Shown: in pieces, positions 17,211-25,561 of the stretch
How the letters are laid out: each line of letters begins with the position of its first letter
Position numbering within the stretch: position 1 is the stretch's first letter
Assembly (NCBI GenBank): GCA_963840725.1
Contig: CAWIZY010000028.1
Coordinates: forward strand, 124,001 to 188,000
DNA from: CAVWDU01 sp963840725
Lineage (GTDB): Bacteria; Pseudomonadota; Gammaproteobacteria; Pseudomonadales; Halieaceae
Reading direction: 5' to 3'
Length of the DNA stretch: 64,000 nt
Made by a program: the position numbers and the translations under genes
The notes under the pieces: model-generated
The model's database searches: none
What the model saw: only the letters and a program-made list of their open reading frames with translations
Told to the model about the DNA's origin: nothing

Positions 17211-19405
17211 TAGGCTCTCAGATCGGTATCTTTTAATGGCAGCGTCCTCACACGCTTCCCGGTTGCGGCAAAAATCGCGTTCAGTACCGCCGGCGCCGCC
17301 ACCCCGATTGTCGGTTCACCGACACCGCCATAGAAACCACCGGAGGGCATCACAATGGTTTCCACCTCGGGCATATCGGCTATTCGCATCGACGGGTAGG
17401 TGTGAAAATTCTGTTGCTGTACCTGGCCCTTGTCGAAAGTGATTTCGCCATACAGCGCCGCTGACAAGCCATAAACAAAGGACCCCTCGACCTGGGCCTC
17501 AATCTGCTGCGGATTGACTGCAGTGCCGCAATCGGTGGCCGCAACGATACGATCGATTTTAAGCTTGCCCGCTTTATCAACGGTGACTTCAGCACAAGCG
17601 GCGACGTAACTGCCAAAAGCGTGCAGCACAGCGAGCCCGCGCGACTTGCCATCTTTACTACCCCAGCCCGATTTTTCCGCCACCGCCTTCAATACCGCCG
17701 CGCTCTTGGGCCGGTTCTTCATCAGATCCAACCGAAACTGCAACGCATCCCGGCCAGCGGCGTGCGCCAGCTCATCGAGGAAACACTCCAGATATACTGC
17801 ATTCTGATTCACGTTCACGCCCCGCCAAAACCCCGGGCGAATCGGCGGATTACGCATGGCGTGATCCACCAGGAGATTGGGAAAGTCATAGCTGATCTCA
17901 TGATCAACCAGCGCGGGATGAATATCGCCGCGAACAACGCCCTGGAACGTTGCGTAGTCAGCGCCATCAACCAGCCGTTGTGGCATCAAAGCAGCGAGAA
18001 TCGACTGACCAGAGATACGCATATGGAGGCCGGTGAGATTACCCTTCTCATCCAGGCTGCCGCGCATCTTGGCCATGGTGGTGGGATGATAAAACCCGTG
18101 CATCTGGTCTTCCTCACGGGACCATTGCAGCTTGATCGGGGTACCGGGAAACTGCTTGGCAATGGTCACCGCCTGATGCACAAAGTCGGGCATACCCCGA
18201 CGACCGAATCCACCACCGAGAATCATTTTGTACACTTCGCACTGCTCAATGGGAATACCGGCCGCTTCAGACGCAGCCGCCAGGGCAGACTCTCCGTTCT
18301 GGGTGGGGCACCAGACCTCGCACTTGCTTTCGGTCCACAGCGCTGTGGCATTCATCGGCTCCATGGGTGCGTGGTTCTGGGACGGACATTTGTATACAGC
18401 CTCAACCATGCTGTCTGCCGAACCAAACGCTGCTTTCAGGTCCCCAGCCCAGTTGCCGGCGAAGGCCTCATCGGCATCCAGGCCGCTCTTCAGTAAATCG
18501 TCTACCTGTTCATCATTGAGGTCTGCGTTAGGTCCAAAGTCCCATTCGATGGGTAGTTTATTGAGCGCTGAATGGGCACGCCACCAGGTATCTGCCACCA
18601 CGGCGACGCCGTTAGTCCCGCTTGAGGTAACGACTTTGACCACTTTGCGGACCCCCGGCATGTCTTTAATGGCGGCCTCGTCGTAACTCACCAACTTGCC
18701 CCCCAGAACCGGACAGTCCTTGATACTCGCCAGCAACATGCCCGGCAGTGTCACATCCGCACCATAGACCTGCTTGCCAGTCAGTTTGTCTGCCGTATCC
18801 AGGCGCCGCTTGGGCTGACCGGCAACGGTCCATTCGCTGGGACTCTTGAGCGCTATCTTTTCCGGCACCTCGAGTTTTGACGCCGCTACCGCCACGGCGC
18901 CAAATGTTGTGGTTTTACCACTGGGTCGGTGGGTGATGACACTGTCGCGGGCGCTGCACTCACCGGGGGCAACGCCCCAGGCATCAGCAGCGGCCCGTAT
19001 CAGCATCAATCGGGCGGCCGCCCCACCCTCTCGCACATACTGCTGACTTTCTCTAAGGCCCCTGCTGCCGCCGGTGGAGAAGCTTCCCCAAACGCGCTCC
19101 CGGGCCAGATTGGCACCCGGTGTCGGAAATTCGTAGGTTACCTTGTCCCAGTCGCACTGGAGTTCCTCCGCCACCAACTGGGCCAGACCGGTCAATGTGC
19201 CCTGGCCCATTTCAGAACGGGCGATACGGATAGTGACGGTATCATCCAGGCCAATATGCACCCAGGCATTGACTTCGTCGACCTGCTCCGCCGCTGTTTT
19301 ACCCGCCACTGCCGCCGCGGGCAACAGGCCGATAGACAAACCGACGCCAGCGAGAGACGTGCCGATAATAAACCCGCGACGGGTGATACTGTGTTGTTCG
19401 CTCAT
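17210..19405 (-). CDS. iorB: Molybdenum hydroxylase large subunit, IorB-like (xanthine dehydrogenase family)
   Basis: 731 residues from ATG 19405 (GAGGG ribosome site). Tat signal 'ITRRGFIIGTSLAGVGLSIG', then the aldehyde oxidase/xanthine dehydrogenase molybdopterin domains: 'IARSEMGQGTLTGLAQLVAEEL', 'GADVTLPGMLLASI', 'GGGFGRR', 'NPPIRPGFWRGV' and the C-terminal 'GGVGEPTIGVAAPAVLNAI' with the catalytic glutamate. This matches isoquinoline 1-oxidoreductase beta subunits, periplasmic Mo-cytosine-dinucleotide enzymes that hydroxylate heterocycles or oxidise aldehydes. Eleven bases after iorA, overlapping fccA. The true substrate in this sulfur operon is unknown. Confidence 0.92.
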   Translation of the reverse strand: MSEQHSITRRGFIIGTSLAGVGLSIGLLPAAAVAGKTAAEQVDEVNAWVHIGLDDTVTIRIARSEMGQGTLTGLAQLVAEELQCDWDKVTYEFPTPGANLARERVWGSFSTGGSRGLRESQQYVREGGAAARLMLIRAAADAWGVAPGECSARDSVITHRPSGKTTTFGAVAVAASKLEVPEKIALKSPSEWTVAGQPKRRLDTADKLTGKQVYGADVTLPGMLLASIKDCPVLGGKLVSYDEAAIKDMPGVRKVVKVVTSSGTNGVAVVADTWWRAHSALNKLPIEWDFGPNADLNDEQVDDLLKSGLDADEAFAGNWAGDLKAAFGSADSMVEAVYKCPSQNHAPMEPMNATALWTESKCEVWCPTQNGESALAAASEAAGIPIEQCEVYKMILGGGFGRRGMPDFVHQAVTIAKQFPGTPIKLQWSREEDQMHGFYHPTTMAKMRGSLDEKGNLTGLHMRISGQSILAALMPQRLVDGADYATFQGVVRGDIHPALVDHEISYDFPNLLVDHAMRNPPIRPGFWRGVNVNQNAVYLECFLDELAHAAGRDALQFRLDLMKNRPKSAAVLKAVAEKSGWGSKDGKSRGLAVLHAFGSYVAACAEVTVDKAGKLKIDRIVAATDCGTAVNPQQIEAQVEGSFVYGLSAALYGEITFDKGQVQQQNFHTYPSMRIADMPEVETIVMPSGGFYGGVGEPTIGVAAPAVLNAIFAATGKRVRTLPLKDTDLRA

Positions 19406-19416
19406 GGCAATATCCC

Positions 19417-19872
19417 TCAGGCTGTCCGGGTTTTGGCAAGATGAATGCCCTTGCGGACACGCTGGAACGTGCCACACCGGCAAATATTGGTGATCTGCGC
19501 GTCAATATCAGCGTCGCTGGGACTCGGGTTATCGTTCAACAGCCCCGCCGCCGCCATGATCATGCCGGGTTGGCAAAAACCACATTGGGGCACATCGAGC
19601 TCAGCCCATGCCTGCTGTACCGGGTGGTCACCATTTTCCGAGAGCCCCTCAATCGTGGTGATCTCGCTGGTTTCTTTTACCGCTGATAGCGGGTAGACAC
19701 AGGAGCGTACCGCCTTGCCATCAATGTGTACCGTGCAGGCGCCGCACTGTGAAATACCGCAGCCGTACTTGGTACCCGTGAGCCCCAGTTGTTCGCGCAA
19801 AACCCAAAGCAGTGGAGTATCCGCTTCCGTGTCCACTACCATTGACTTACCGTTCACTTTCACTGTTTTCAC
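19417..19872 (-). CDS. iorA: [2Fe-2S] small subunit of molybdenum hydroxylase (IorA-like)
   Basis: 151 residues with both iron-sulfur clusters of the family: plant-ferredoxin type C-x4-C-x2-C ('YGCGISQCGACTVHIDG' plus the later cysteine in 'RSCVYPLSA') and the helical-domain cluster ('QCGFCQPGM' with 'NICRCGTFQRVR'). It shuttles electrons from the molybdenum centre of IorB. There is no FAD subunit, so electrons must go to another carrier; the adjoining c-type cytochromes are candidates. First gene of the eight-gene leftward operon. Confidence 0.94.
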   Translation of the reverse strand: MKTVKVNGKSMVVDTEADTPLLWVLREQLGLTGTKYGCGISQCGACTVHIDGKAVRSCVYPLSAVKETSEITTIEGLSENGDHPVQQAWAELDVPQCGFCQPGMIMAAAGLLNDNPSPSDADIDAQITNICRCGTFQRVRKGIHLAKTRTA

Positions 19873-20582
19873 TGGCTATTCTCCCGGGGGTTCTGATCAT
19901 ATTAAAGGCAACCGTTCTGATGCGGTCAAGGGGACCCGCTCTGCCAGCCGCAGCACCACTGGCTGGGCTCATATGCAACAAACACGAAGCTCACGAGCCC
20001 CATGATACACCCGACAAGATAAAGCGGGGATGCAAGTTTGTACTGCGGCCTATGCCGGTCAACCGAAAAAGCACCGCCCTGTGCGCTCAAACATCAAATG
20101 TCACAGGTTTGCATCATAGCGGGCTGAGGCTCGCGTCAACCCATTGGGCTTCGCCACCCCTGCAGTATAGTGACTGACGAGCGGGGTGAGTGGCCGCTCG
20201 TTGCGTTGTTCGCGGGAGCGAGTTGGGCGCAGATTTTCTGGCCCGGGAGTTACGTTTCCGGTCATTGAGCTGAAACAGAAATCGACGTCATAGGGCAAGA
20301 CGTCAACGAAAGAAGCGTCGTACTTTGCGGCACGTGAATCAAAAATATATTTAACTCTGATGCAGCGTCGCTTGATGCCTTCGCAGCGATTAGCTATCAG
20401 TGGTCATGTATTTCCCGATAAGATGTCAACGCTGTCGCTCGATAGCAGTGGTTGGCAGACTGAAGGCCCGATTGAAAGGCTATTGACGGCGAAGGAAACC
20501 CGCGACTGGTGCCTGAACAGGCGAGGCAGGGGGATCAGGCGGACGACCTTAAGGAGCCAGATTTCCACGGAGGCACCCGGAA
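19873..20582. other. Intergenic region upstream of iorA and the pentapeptide protein
   Basis: 710 bases between divergent genes. It must carry both promoters. Several short frames exist, but none has a recognisable domain or good start signals. I see no tRNA, terminator hairpin or convincing riboswitch. Composition looks mixed, consistent with an accessory boundary. Confidence 0.5.
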
Positions 20583-21629
20583 ATGGCAGACAACGAGCAA
20601 TTGAAGCGCTTGAAGAATAGTGTTGAGAGCTGGAATTTCTGGCGCGTAGAAAACTCAGGCCTGAATCCGGGCCTCGCCGGAGAGGATCTCTCTAAGGCGA
20701 ATCTCGCTCTGGCGAACCTCAGCGGGGCGGATTTGTGTCGCGCCGACCTGCGCTATGCAGATCTACGCGGAGCGGATCTGCGCAACGCGAACCTGCGTCG
20801 TGCGAACCTGCGAGAGGCAAACCTCAGCGGAGCGGATCTGAGCGGAGCCCGTTTATACCGGGCGAACCTGAACCGGGCGACGCTGACCGGTGCCAATCTC
20901 GCGGATGCAGAACTAGATCGGGTGTTCCTGCGTGGGGCAGATCTGAGCGGAGCGGATCTTCGTGGAGCAGATATGCGCTTCAGCGTTCTCGTGGCAACAA
21001 ACCTGGATGGTGCGCACCTGACCGGCGCCAGAGTACATGGGATCTCCGCGTGGGGTCTGGAGGGTGTTCCGGCGGACCAGGCGGACCTGATCATCACATC
21101 CGACGACGAGGCTGCAGTGACCGTCGATAACCTGAAGGTGGCGCAGTTCATTTACTTGTTGCTGGCAAATGAGGAGGTTCGTGGAGTGATCGATACGATT
21201 ACATCCAAGGTCGTGTTGATACTGGGCCGTTTCACGGCAGACCGAAAAGCGGTGCTGGACGCCTTGCGCGATGAACTCCGCAGAAGAGACTTGTCACCGA
21301 TCGTATTCGATTTCGACATTCCCCAGGAACGTGACATCACCGAGACGGTCACTCTCCTCGCACGAATGGCCCGCTTCGTCATCGCGGATCTCACCGATCC
21401 AAAGAGCATCCCGCAGGAGATTCAGGCAATCGCCCCCGACGTGGCAGTGCCAATACAGCCGGTCATTGTCGCGGGCCAGAAGCCCTGGAGCATGTTCAGA
21501 GATTTGCGGCGTAAATACCATTGGGTACTGACACCGTACGAGTACACAGACCAAGAGCACCTACTGGCAACGCTGAGCGATGTCATAGCCCCGGCGGAAG
21601 CCAAACGTGAGGAACTCTCTACACCCTGA
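20583..21629 (+). CDS. Pentapeptide-repeat protein with C-terminal TIR-like Rossmannoid domain
   Basis: 348 residues with a GGAGG ribosome site. Residues about 32-150 are at least twenty consecutive A(D/N)LxG/R-type pentapeptides, predicting a right-handed quadrilateral beta-helix. A linker ('ISAWGLEGVPADQADLIITS') leads to a helix and then an alpha/beta domain (about 207-340): strand 'KVVLILGRF', helix 'LDALRDELRRRD', strand 'SPIVFDFD', then 'LARMARFVIADLTDPKSIPQEI', reminiscent of TIR/SEFIR or deoxyribosyltransferase-like folds. In known immune proteins such domains hydrolyse NAD or bind nucleotides; whether this one does is inference. No membrane segment. It lies next to a repeat array in an accessory segment. 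Confidence 0.8.
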   Translation: MADNEQLKRLKNSVESWNFWRVENSGLNPGLAGEDLSKANLALANLSGADLCRADLRYADLRGADLRNANLRRANLREANLSGADLSGARLYRANLNRATLTGANLADAELDRVFLRGADLSGADLRGADMRFSVLVATNLDGAHLTGARVHGISAWGLEGVPADQADLIITSDDEAAVTVDNLKVAQFIYLLLANEEVRGVIDTITSKVVLILGRFTADRKAVLDALRDELRRRDLSPIVFDFDIPQERDITETVTLLARMARFVIADLTDPKSIPQEIQAIAPDVAVPIQPVIVAGQKPWSMFRDLRRKYHWVLTPYEYTDQEHLLATLSDVIAPAEAKREELSTP

Positions 21630-21666
21630 ACTCGCGTCGAAGGTAACAGTCAGATTTGCATCTGAC

Positions 21667-21874
21667 CGTTCCAAGGGGTCAGACTCCTTGATCGCTTCCT
21701 TCATCCGTTATCTGCTGCGATCGCTGCGTTCCAAGGGGTCAGACTCCTTGATCGCTTCCTTCATCCGTTATCTGCTGCGATCGCTGCGTTCCAAGGGGTC
21801 AGACTCCTTGATAACGTTCCAAGGGGTCAGACTCCTTGATCTCTTCCTTCATCCGTTATCTGCTGCGATCGCTG
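21667..21874. repeat. Tandem 60-bp direct repeats carrying an AAGGGGTCAGACTCC core
   Basis: Copies at 21667-21726, 21727-21786, a 3'-truncated copy at 21787-21814 and a near-complete copy at 21815-21874 (one base changed). The 15-base core recurs at 21673, 21733, 21793 and 21821. The exact identity of the first two copies points to recent amplification. The core resembles REP-type elements moved by RAYT transposases, an inference from memory of similar motifs. Confidence 0.93.
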
Positions 21875-21931
21875 GGCTCCGCCACCCCAGGCTATCGTCC
21901 GGCCATCCTGACCATGTATCAATACGGTGGG

Positions 21932-22160
21932 TCTTAAGAGGTTTCCAGCGTGACCGGTGCCGGTTTATTGGGGAAGCTCAGATCTACGCACTTTTAATGG
22001 AGTCTGACCCCTTGGCTTCTTAAGAGGTTTCCAGCGTGACCGGTGCCGGTTTATTGGGGAAGCTCAGATCTACGCACTTTTAATGGAGTCTGACCCCTTG
22101 GCTTCTGACCCCTTGGCTTCAGATCTACGCACTTTTCATGGAGTCTGACCCCTTGACTTC
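21932..22160. repeat. 86-bp direct repeats carrying the inverse core GGAGTCTGACCCCTT
   Basis: Copies at 21932-22017 and 22018-22103 are essentially identical, followed by a partial core near 22104-22115 and a 40-base partial copy at 22121-22160. The core is the reverse complement of the one in the upstream 60-bp array (at 21999, 22085, 22140, and again at 22307), so the two arrays face each other around a spacer of about 57 bases. Confidence 0.93.
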
Positions 22161-22194
22161 CGAGAGTACTGACCCACTGTGGGTGGGACGGGAT

Positions 22195-22292
22195 AATCAA
22201 TCGAGTACGGGTGAATGCCCGTCCCCCGTTAATTGGTAGAGCCAATCAATCGAGTACGGTGAATGCCCGTCCCCCGTTAATTGGGTAGAGCC
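22195..22292. repeat. 49-bp direct repeat pair
   Basis: Copies at 22195-22243 and 22244-22292 differ by single-base indels. Each contains TGAATGCCCGTCCCCCGTTA. They lie between two copies of the GGAGTCTGACCCCTT core (22140 and 22307), making this a third repeat family nested in the mosaic. Confidence 0.9.
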
Positions 22293-22351
22293 TGTGCACT
22301 TTTCATGGAGTCTGACCCCTTGACTTGTGGGCAGCCCTTTTTGGTTTGATT

Positions 22352-22428
22352 TGGTCGGGACGGCAGGATTTGAACCTGCGACCACTACACCCCCAGTGTA
22401 GTGCGCTACCAGACTGCGCTACGCCCCG
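22352..22428 (-). tRNA. tRNA-Pro (anticodon GGG)
   Basis: 77 bases reading on the minus strand from CGGGGCG to an encoded CCA. Anticodon stem CTACA/TGTAG around loop CTGGGGG gives anticodon GGG. T-arm GTTCAAATC is canonical, and the acceptor stem has one G-U pair. It follows the ihfA-merR pair, as in many gammaproteobacteria. Confidence 0.96.
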
Positions 22429-22488
22429 ATAAATGCCTGCTTTCGCGACAGGGCGGCATTATACGTCATGCGGCGGGTGATACAAATG

Positions 22489-22866
22489 CTATTTGTCCGG
22501 GTCTGACCCGGCGGGGTCGAGAACGACCAGCAACTCCTCGAGTTCCTCAATAGTCTCTCGAATTACCGCCTGAACCTGAGCCGGGGCCATACCCCCATCT
22601 TCATCGGTCATGCGCTGGCGGGCACCACCGATCGTGTACCCCTGATCGTAGAGCAAACTGCGAATCTGGCGGATAGTGAGCACGTCGTCGCGCTGATAAT
22701 AGCGCCTGTTTCCCCTGCGCTTGACGGGCTTTAACTGCGGAAACTCCTGCTCCCAATACCGCAGGACGTGCGGCTTGACCGCACATAACTCGCTCACCTC
22801 ACCTATGGTGAAGTAGCGCTTTCCCGGTATGGCCGGCAGTTCATTATTGTTGCTCGGTTCCAGCAT
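22489..22866 (-). CDS. MerR-family transcriptional regulator (ihfA-linked type)
   Basis: 125 residues with an N-terminal winged helix: 'YFTIGEVSELCAVKPHVLRYWEQEFPQL' and 'KRRGNRRYYQRDDVLTIRQI'. A short dimerisation helix follows ('IRETIEELEELLVVL'), with no metal-binding cysteine loop, so it is not a metal sensor. It overlaps the ihfA 3' end by 23 bases. This conserved neighbour of ihfA in gammaproteobacteria has no settled function. Confidence 0.92.
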   Translation of the reverse strand: MLEPSNNNELPAIPGKRYFTIGEVSELCAVKPHVLRYWEQEFPQLKPVKRRGNRRYYQRDDVLTIRQIRSLLYDQGYTIGGARQRMTDEDGGMAPAQVQAVIRETIEELEELLVVLDPAGSDPDK

Positions 22867-23149
22867 ATTCTTCTACTCGCGCCTTGAGTTTCTGGCCAGG
22901 ACGGAAGGTGACTACCCGGCGGGCAGAGATCGGGATTTCTTCTCCGGTCTTGGGATTGCGGCCAGGACGCTGGCTTTTATCGCGCAGGTCAAAGTTTCCA
23001 AACCCTGACAACTTGACCTGCTCGTTCCCCTCCAACGAGGCGCGAACCTCCTCAAAGAACAGCTCGACAATTTCTTTGGCCTCCCGTTTGTTAAGCCCCA
23101 GCTCTTCAAACAGGCGCTCCGCCATCTCTGATTTGGTCAGCGCGGTCAT
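22844..23149 (-). CDS. ihfA: Integration host factor subunit alpha
   Basis: 101 residues, the usual size. 'MTALTKSEMAERLFEELGLNKREAKEIVE' helices precede 'VKLSGFGNFDLRDK' and the DNA-intercalating proline arm 'RPGRNPKTGEEIPISARRVV'. With IhfB it bends DNA at specific sites. Located 12 bases downstream of pheT in the same transcription unit. Confidence 0.97.
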   Translation of the reverse strand: MTALTKSEMAERLFEELGLNKREAKEIVELFFEEVRASLEGNEQVKLSGFGNFDLRDKSQRPGRNPKTGEEIPISARRVVTFRPGQKLKARVEEYAGTEQQ

Positions 23150-23161
23150 TTTTCCGAATAC

Positions 23162-25537
23162 CTAGGTTCTCAGCTCTGCATTATAGTTTTTCTTCATTAG
23201 ATCAAGCACTTGTTCCACACACTTATTAACGTCTGCGTCACTTAGAGTGCGTGATTGATCGCGAAATGTCAAACCAAGACCCAAGCTTTTTCTTTTAGGA
23301 TCAATGCCTTTGCCCTCATAGACATCAAATAACCTTAAGTCAGTGAGGTAAGCTCCCGCCGCAACACGAACATTTCGCATCAAATCTCCGGCTGACACAT
23401 CCCGGTCCACCACCAGAGCCAGATCTCTCCTAACTTCAGGGAACTTGGACAGCTCGGCGAACACGGGCAAACTGACCTCGAGCACCGCGTTCAGGTCAAT
23501 CTCGCAAACGCAAACCTGACTGGACAACCCAAGCTCTTTCAGCACCAAAGGGTGCAAGGCGCCAATATAGCCTACTGTCTGGTCAGCGCGCGTAATGAGC
23601 GCGGTTTGTCCGGGGTGTAAGCCCCGTCGACTGGCTGCAGCGAAACTGAACTTAGGTGACGAACGGGTTAAGGCCAGCAAGCTCTCGAGATCACCCTTCA
23701 GATCGAAAAAGTCAGCGGCCTCAGCCCCACTGGCCCAGTTCTCCGGCAGTCGATTGCCGCTGGCGACCATTGTCAGGGTCGGTGTTTGCTCAAGGCCTTT
23801 GGCTGCCGGGATAAACCGCAAGCCGGTTTCGAATAGTCGCACCCTGGCCTGCTGCCGGTTAGTATTGTGCACCACTGCGGAGACCAATCCGGGCAATAGA
23901 CTGCTGCGCATGACCGCCATGTCTGTTGAAATCGGGTTGGAAAGTGCCACCGGCTCAATCTCAGGATCGAACAGTTGTTGTAGTTTTGGGTCGACAAAAC
24001 TGTAGGTAATCGCTTCCTGGAAACCCCGAGCAGCCAGGTGGCGCCGTAAATGCCGCTCAGGCAGCTGGCCCTCGGGCTGGGCTGGTATCATCAGGTCCGT
24101 GCGAATGGGGCTGGCCGGCATCTGATTGTACCCGTAGACCCGCGCCAGTTCTTCCAGCAGGTCCGCCTCCAGCGCGATATCGAACCGCCAGCTGGGGATG
24201 CCGCAGCACCATCCCTCTGCGGTCGTCGCCACCGAAAAACCCAAGCCCTGAAAGATCCGCTCGACGTCATTCGCCGGCATCTCGAAGCCCAGTACACGCT
24301 TGATCCTGGCGGCACGCAGGTTGACGTCAGGGCGTTGAGGGAGCTCTGCCTCGGCCACTGTTTCGACGATTGGCCCCGGATGTCCGCCGACGATATCCAG
24401 CAATAACTGACTGGCCCGCTCCATCGCCTGGCGCTGCAGTAGAAAATCAACCCCGCGCTCGTAGCGGTGTGAGGAGTCAGTATGCAGGCCGTAGGCGCGG
24501 GCCTTGCCGGCGAGCAACTCCGGTGCAAAGTAGGCGGCTTCAAGAAAAATGTTACGGGTACCGATACCCACAGCGGTGGGTTGCCCTCCCATAATTCCGG
24601 CCATGGCGACCGGTCCGCTATCGTCTGCAATCACCAGCGTATCCCTACGCAAAGCTGTGTTCTGTCCATTGAGCAGCACCAGTTCCTCACCCTGCTCCGC
24701 CATGCGCACGGTGATACCACCGCTGAGTCGATCGAGATCGAAAGCGTGCATGGGCTGGCCCAGCTCCAACAGCACGTAATTGGTGACATCCACCACGGGA
24801 TCGATGGACCGAAGCCCACAGCGGCGCAGCTTCTCCTGCAGCCACAGAGGGCTGGGACGAGTCAGATCGATGTCGCGAATTACCCGGCCGAGGTAACGCG
24901 GGCAGTTCTCAGGTGCTTGCAGGGCCACAGGCAAGGTGGCGTCGATCGCAGTGGCGGCCGGCTCGAATACTGGCGGGGTCACCTCGGCAGTGGCTAGTAG
25001 TCCCACCTCGCGAGCAACACCCATAACGCTGAGACAATCCGCCCGGTTGGGCGTCAGGCCTATCTCGATCACCTGGTCGTCCAGCTGCAGATACTGGCGG
25101 ACATCGGTCCCCGGCTGGGCGTCAGCCGGCAGCTCCATCAAACCGTCACTGCCATCACTCAAGCCCAGCTCTTGCTCAGCGCACAACATCCCCTGGGACT
25201 CTACCCCGCGCAGTTTCGCCTTTTTGATCTTGAAATTACCGGGCAGGACCGCGCCCACAGTCGCCAGCGGGACTTTGATACCCGGCCGGGCATTGGGCGC
25301 GCCGCACACAATCTGCACCTGGCCATCGCCCGTGTCGACTTCACACACCTGCAATTTATCCGCATCCGGGTGAGGTGTTGCAGTAACGATGACAGCAACT
25401 ACCACCCCCGAGAAATGCCCCGCAACGGGCTCAATACCCTCCACTTCCAGGCCGGCCATGGTCAACTGGTGCGACAGCGCCTGGGTATCCAGTGCCGGAT
25501 CAACCCATTCGCGCAGCCATTTTTCACTGATTTTCAC
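23162..25537 (-). CDS. pheT: Phenylalanyl-tRNA synthetase beta subunit
   Basis: 791 residues, the standard length. Domain order: EMAP/tRNA-binding domain (about 40-150, 'VVAVIVTATPHPDADKLQVCEVD'), B3/B4 editing domain (about 210-370), B5 (about 400-475), catalytic-like core (about 480-690) and ferredoxin-like anticodon domain B8 at the C-terminus ('FPEVRRDLALVVDRDVSAGDL'). Assembles with PheS into the alpha2-beta2 enzyme. Located 24 bases after pheS. Confidence 0.98.
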   Translation of the reverse strand: MKISEKWLREWVDPALDTQALSHQLTMAGLEVEGIEPVAGHFSGVVVAVIVTATPHPDADKLQVCEVDTGDGQVQIVCGAPNARPGIKVPLATVGAVLPGNFKIKKAKLRGVESQGMLCAEQELGLSDGSDGLMELPADAQPGTDVRQYLQLDDQVIEIGLTPNRADCLSVMGVAREVGLLATAEVTPPVFEPAATAIDATLPVALQAPENCPRYLGRVIRDIDLTRPSPLWLQEKLRRCGLRSIDPVVDVTNYVLLELGQPMHAFDLDRLSGGITVRMAEQGEELVLLNGQNTALRRDTLVIADDSGPVAMAGIMGGQPTAVGIGTRNIFLEAAYFAPELLAGKARAYGLHTDSSHRYERGVDFLLQRQAMERASQLLLDIVGGHPGPIVETVAEAELPQRPDVNLRAARIKRVLGFEMPANDVERIFQGLGFSVATTAEGWCCGIPSWRFDIALEADLLEELARVYGYNQMPASPIRTDLMIPAQPEGQLPERHLRRHLAARGFQEAITYSFVDPKLQQLFDPEIEPVALSNPISTDMAVMRSSLLPGLVSAVVHNTNRQQARVRLFETGLRFIPAAKGLEQTPTLTMVASGNRLPENWASGAEAADFFDLKGDLESLLALTRSSPKFSFAAASRRGLHPGQTALITRADQTVGYIGALHPLVLKELGLSSQVCVCEIDLNAVLEVSLPVFAELSKFPEVRRDLALVVDRDVSAGDLMRNVRVAAGAYLTDLRLFDVYEGKGIDPKRKSLGLGLTFRDQSRTLSDADVNKCVEQVLDLMKKNYNAELRT

Positions 25538-25561
25538 TGTTCATCTACTCCGGATCTGGTC

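Noticed and set aside
20360..20620. Plus-strand 86-codon frame ahead of the pentapeptide gene
   Set aside because: Overlaps the true start in another frame and has no recognisable features.
21667..22292. CRISPR array
   Set aside because: Repeats are long, near-contiguous and of mixed periods with no unique spacers, and there are no cas genes nearby.
22051..22385. Two short minus-strand frames in the repeat mosaic
   Set aside because: Both are built from the repeat units themselves and show no independent protein similarity.
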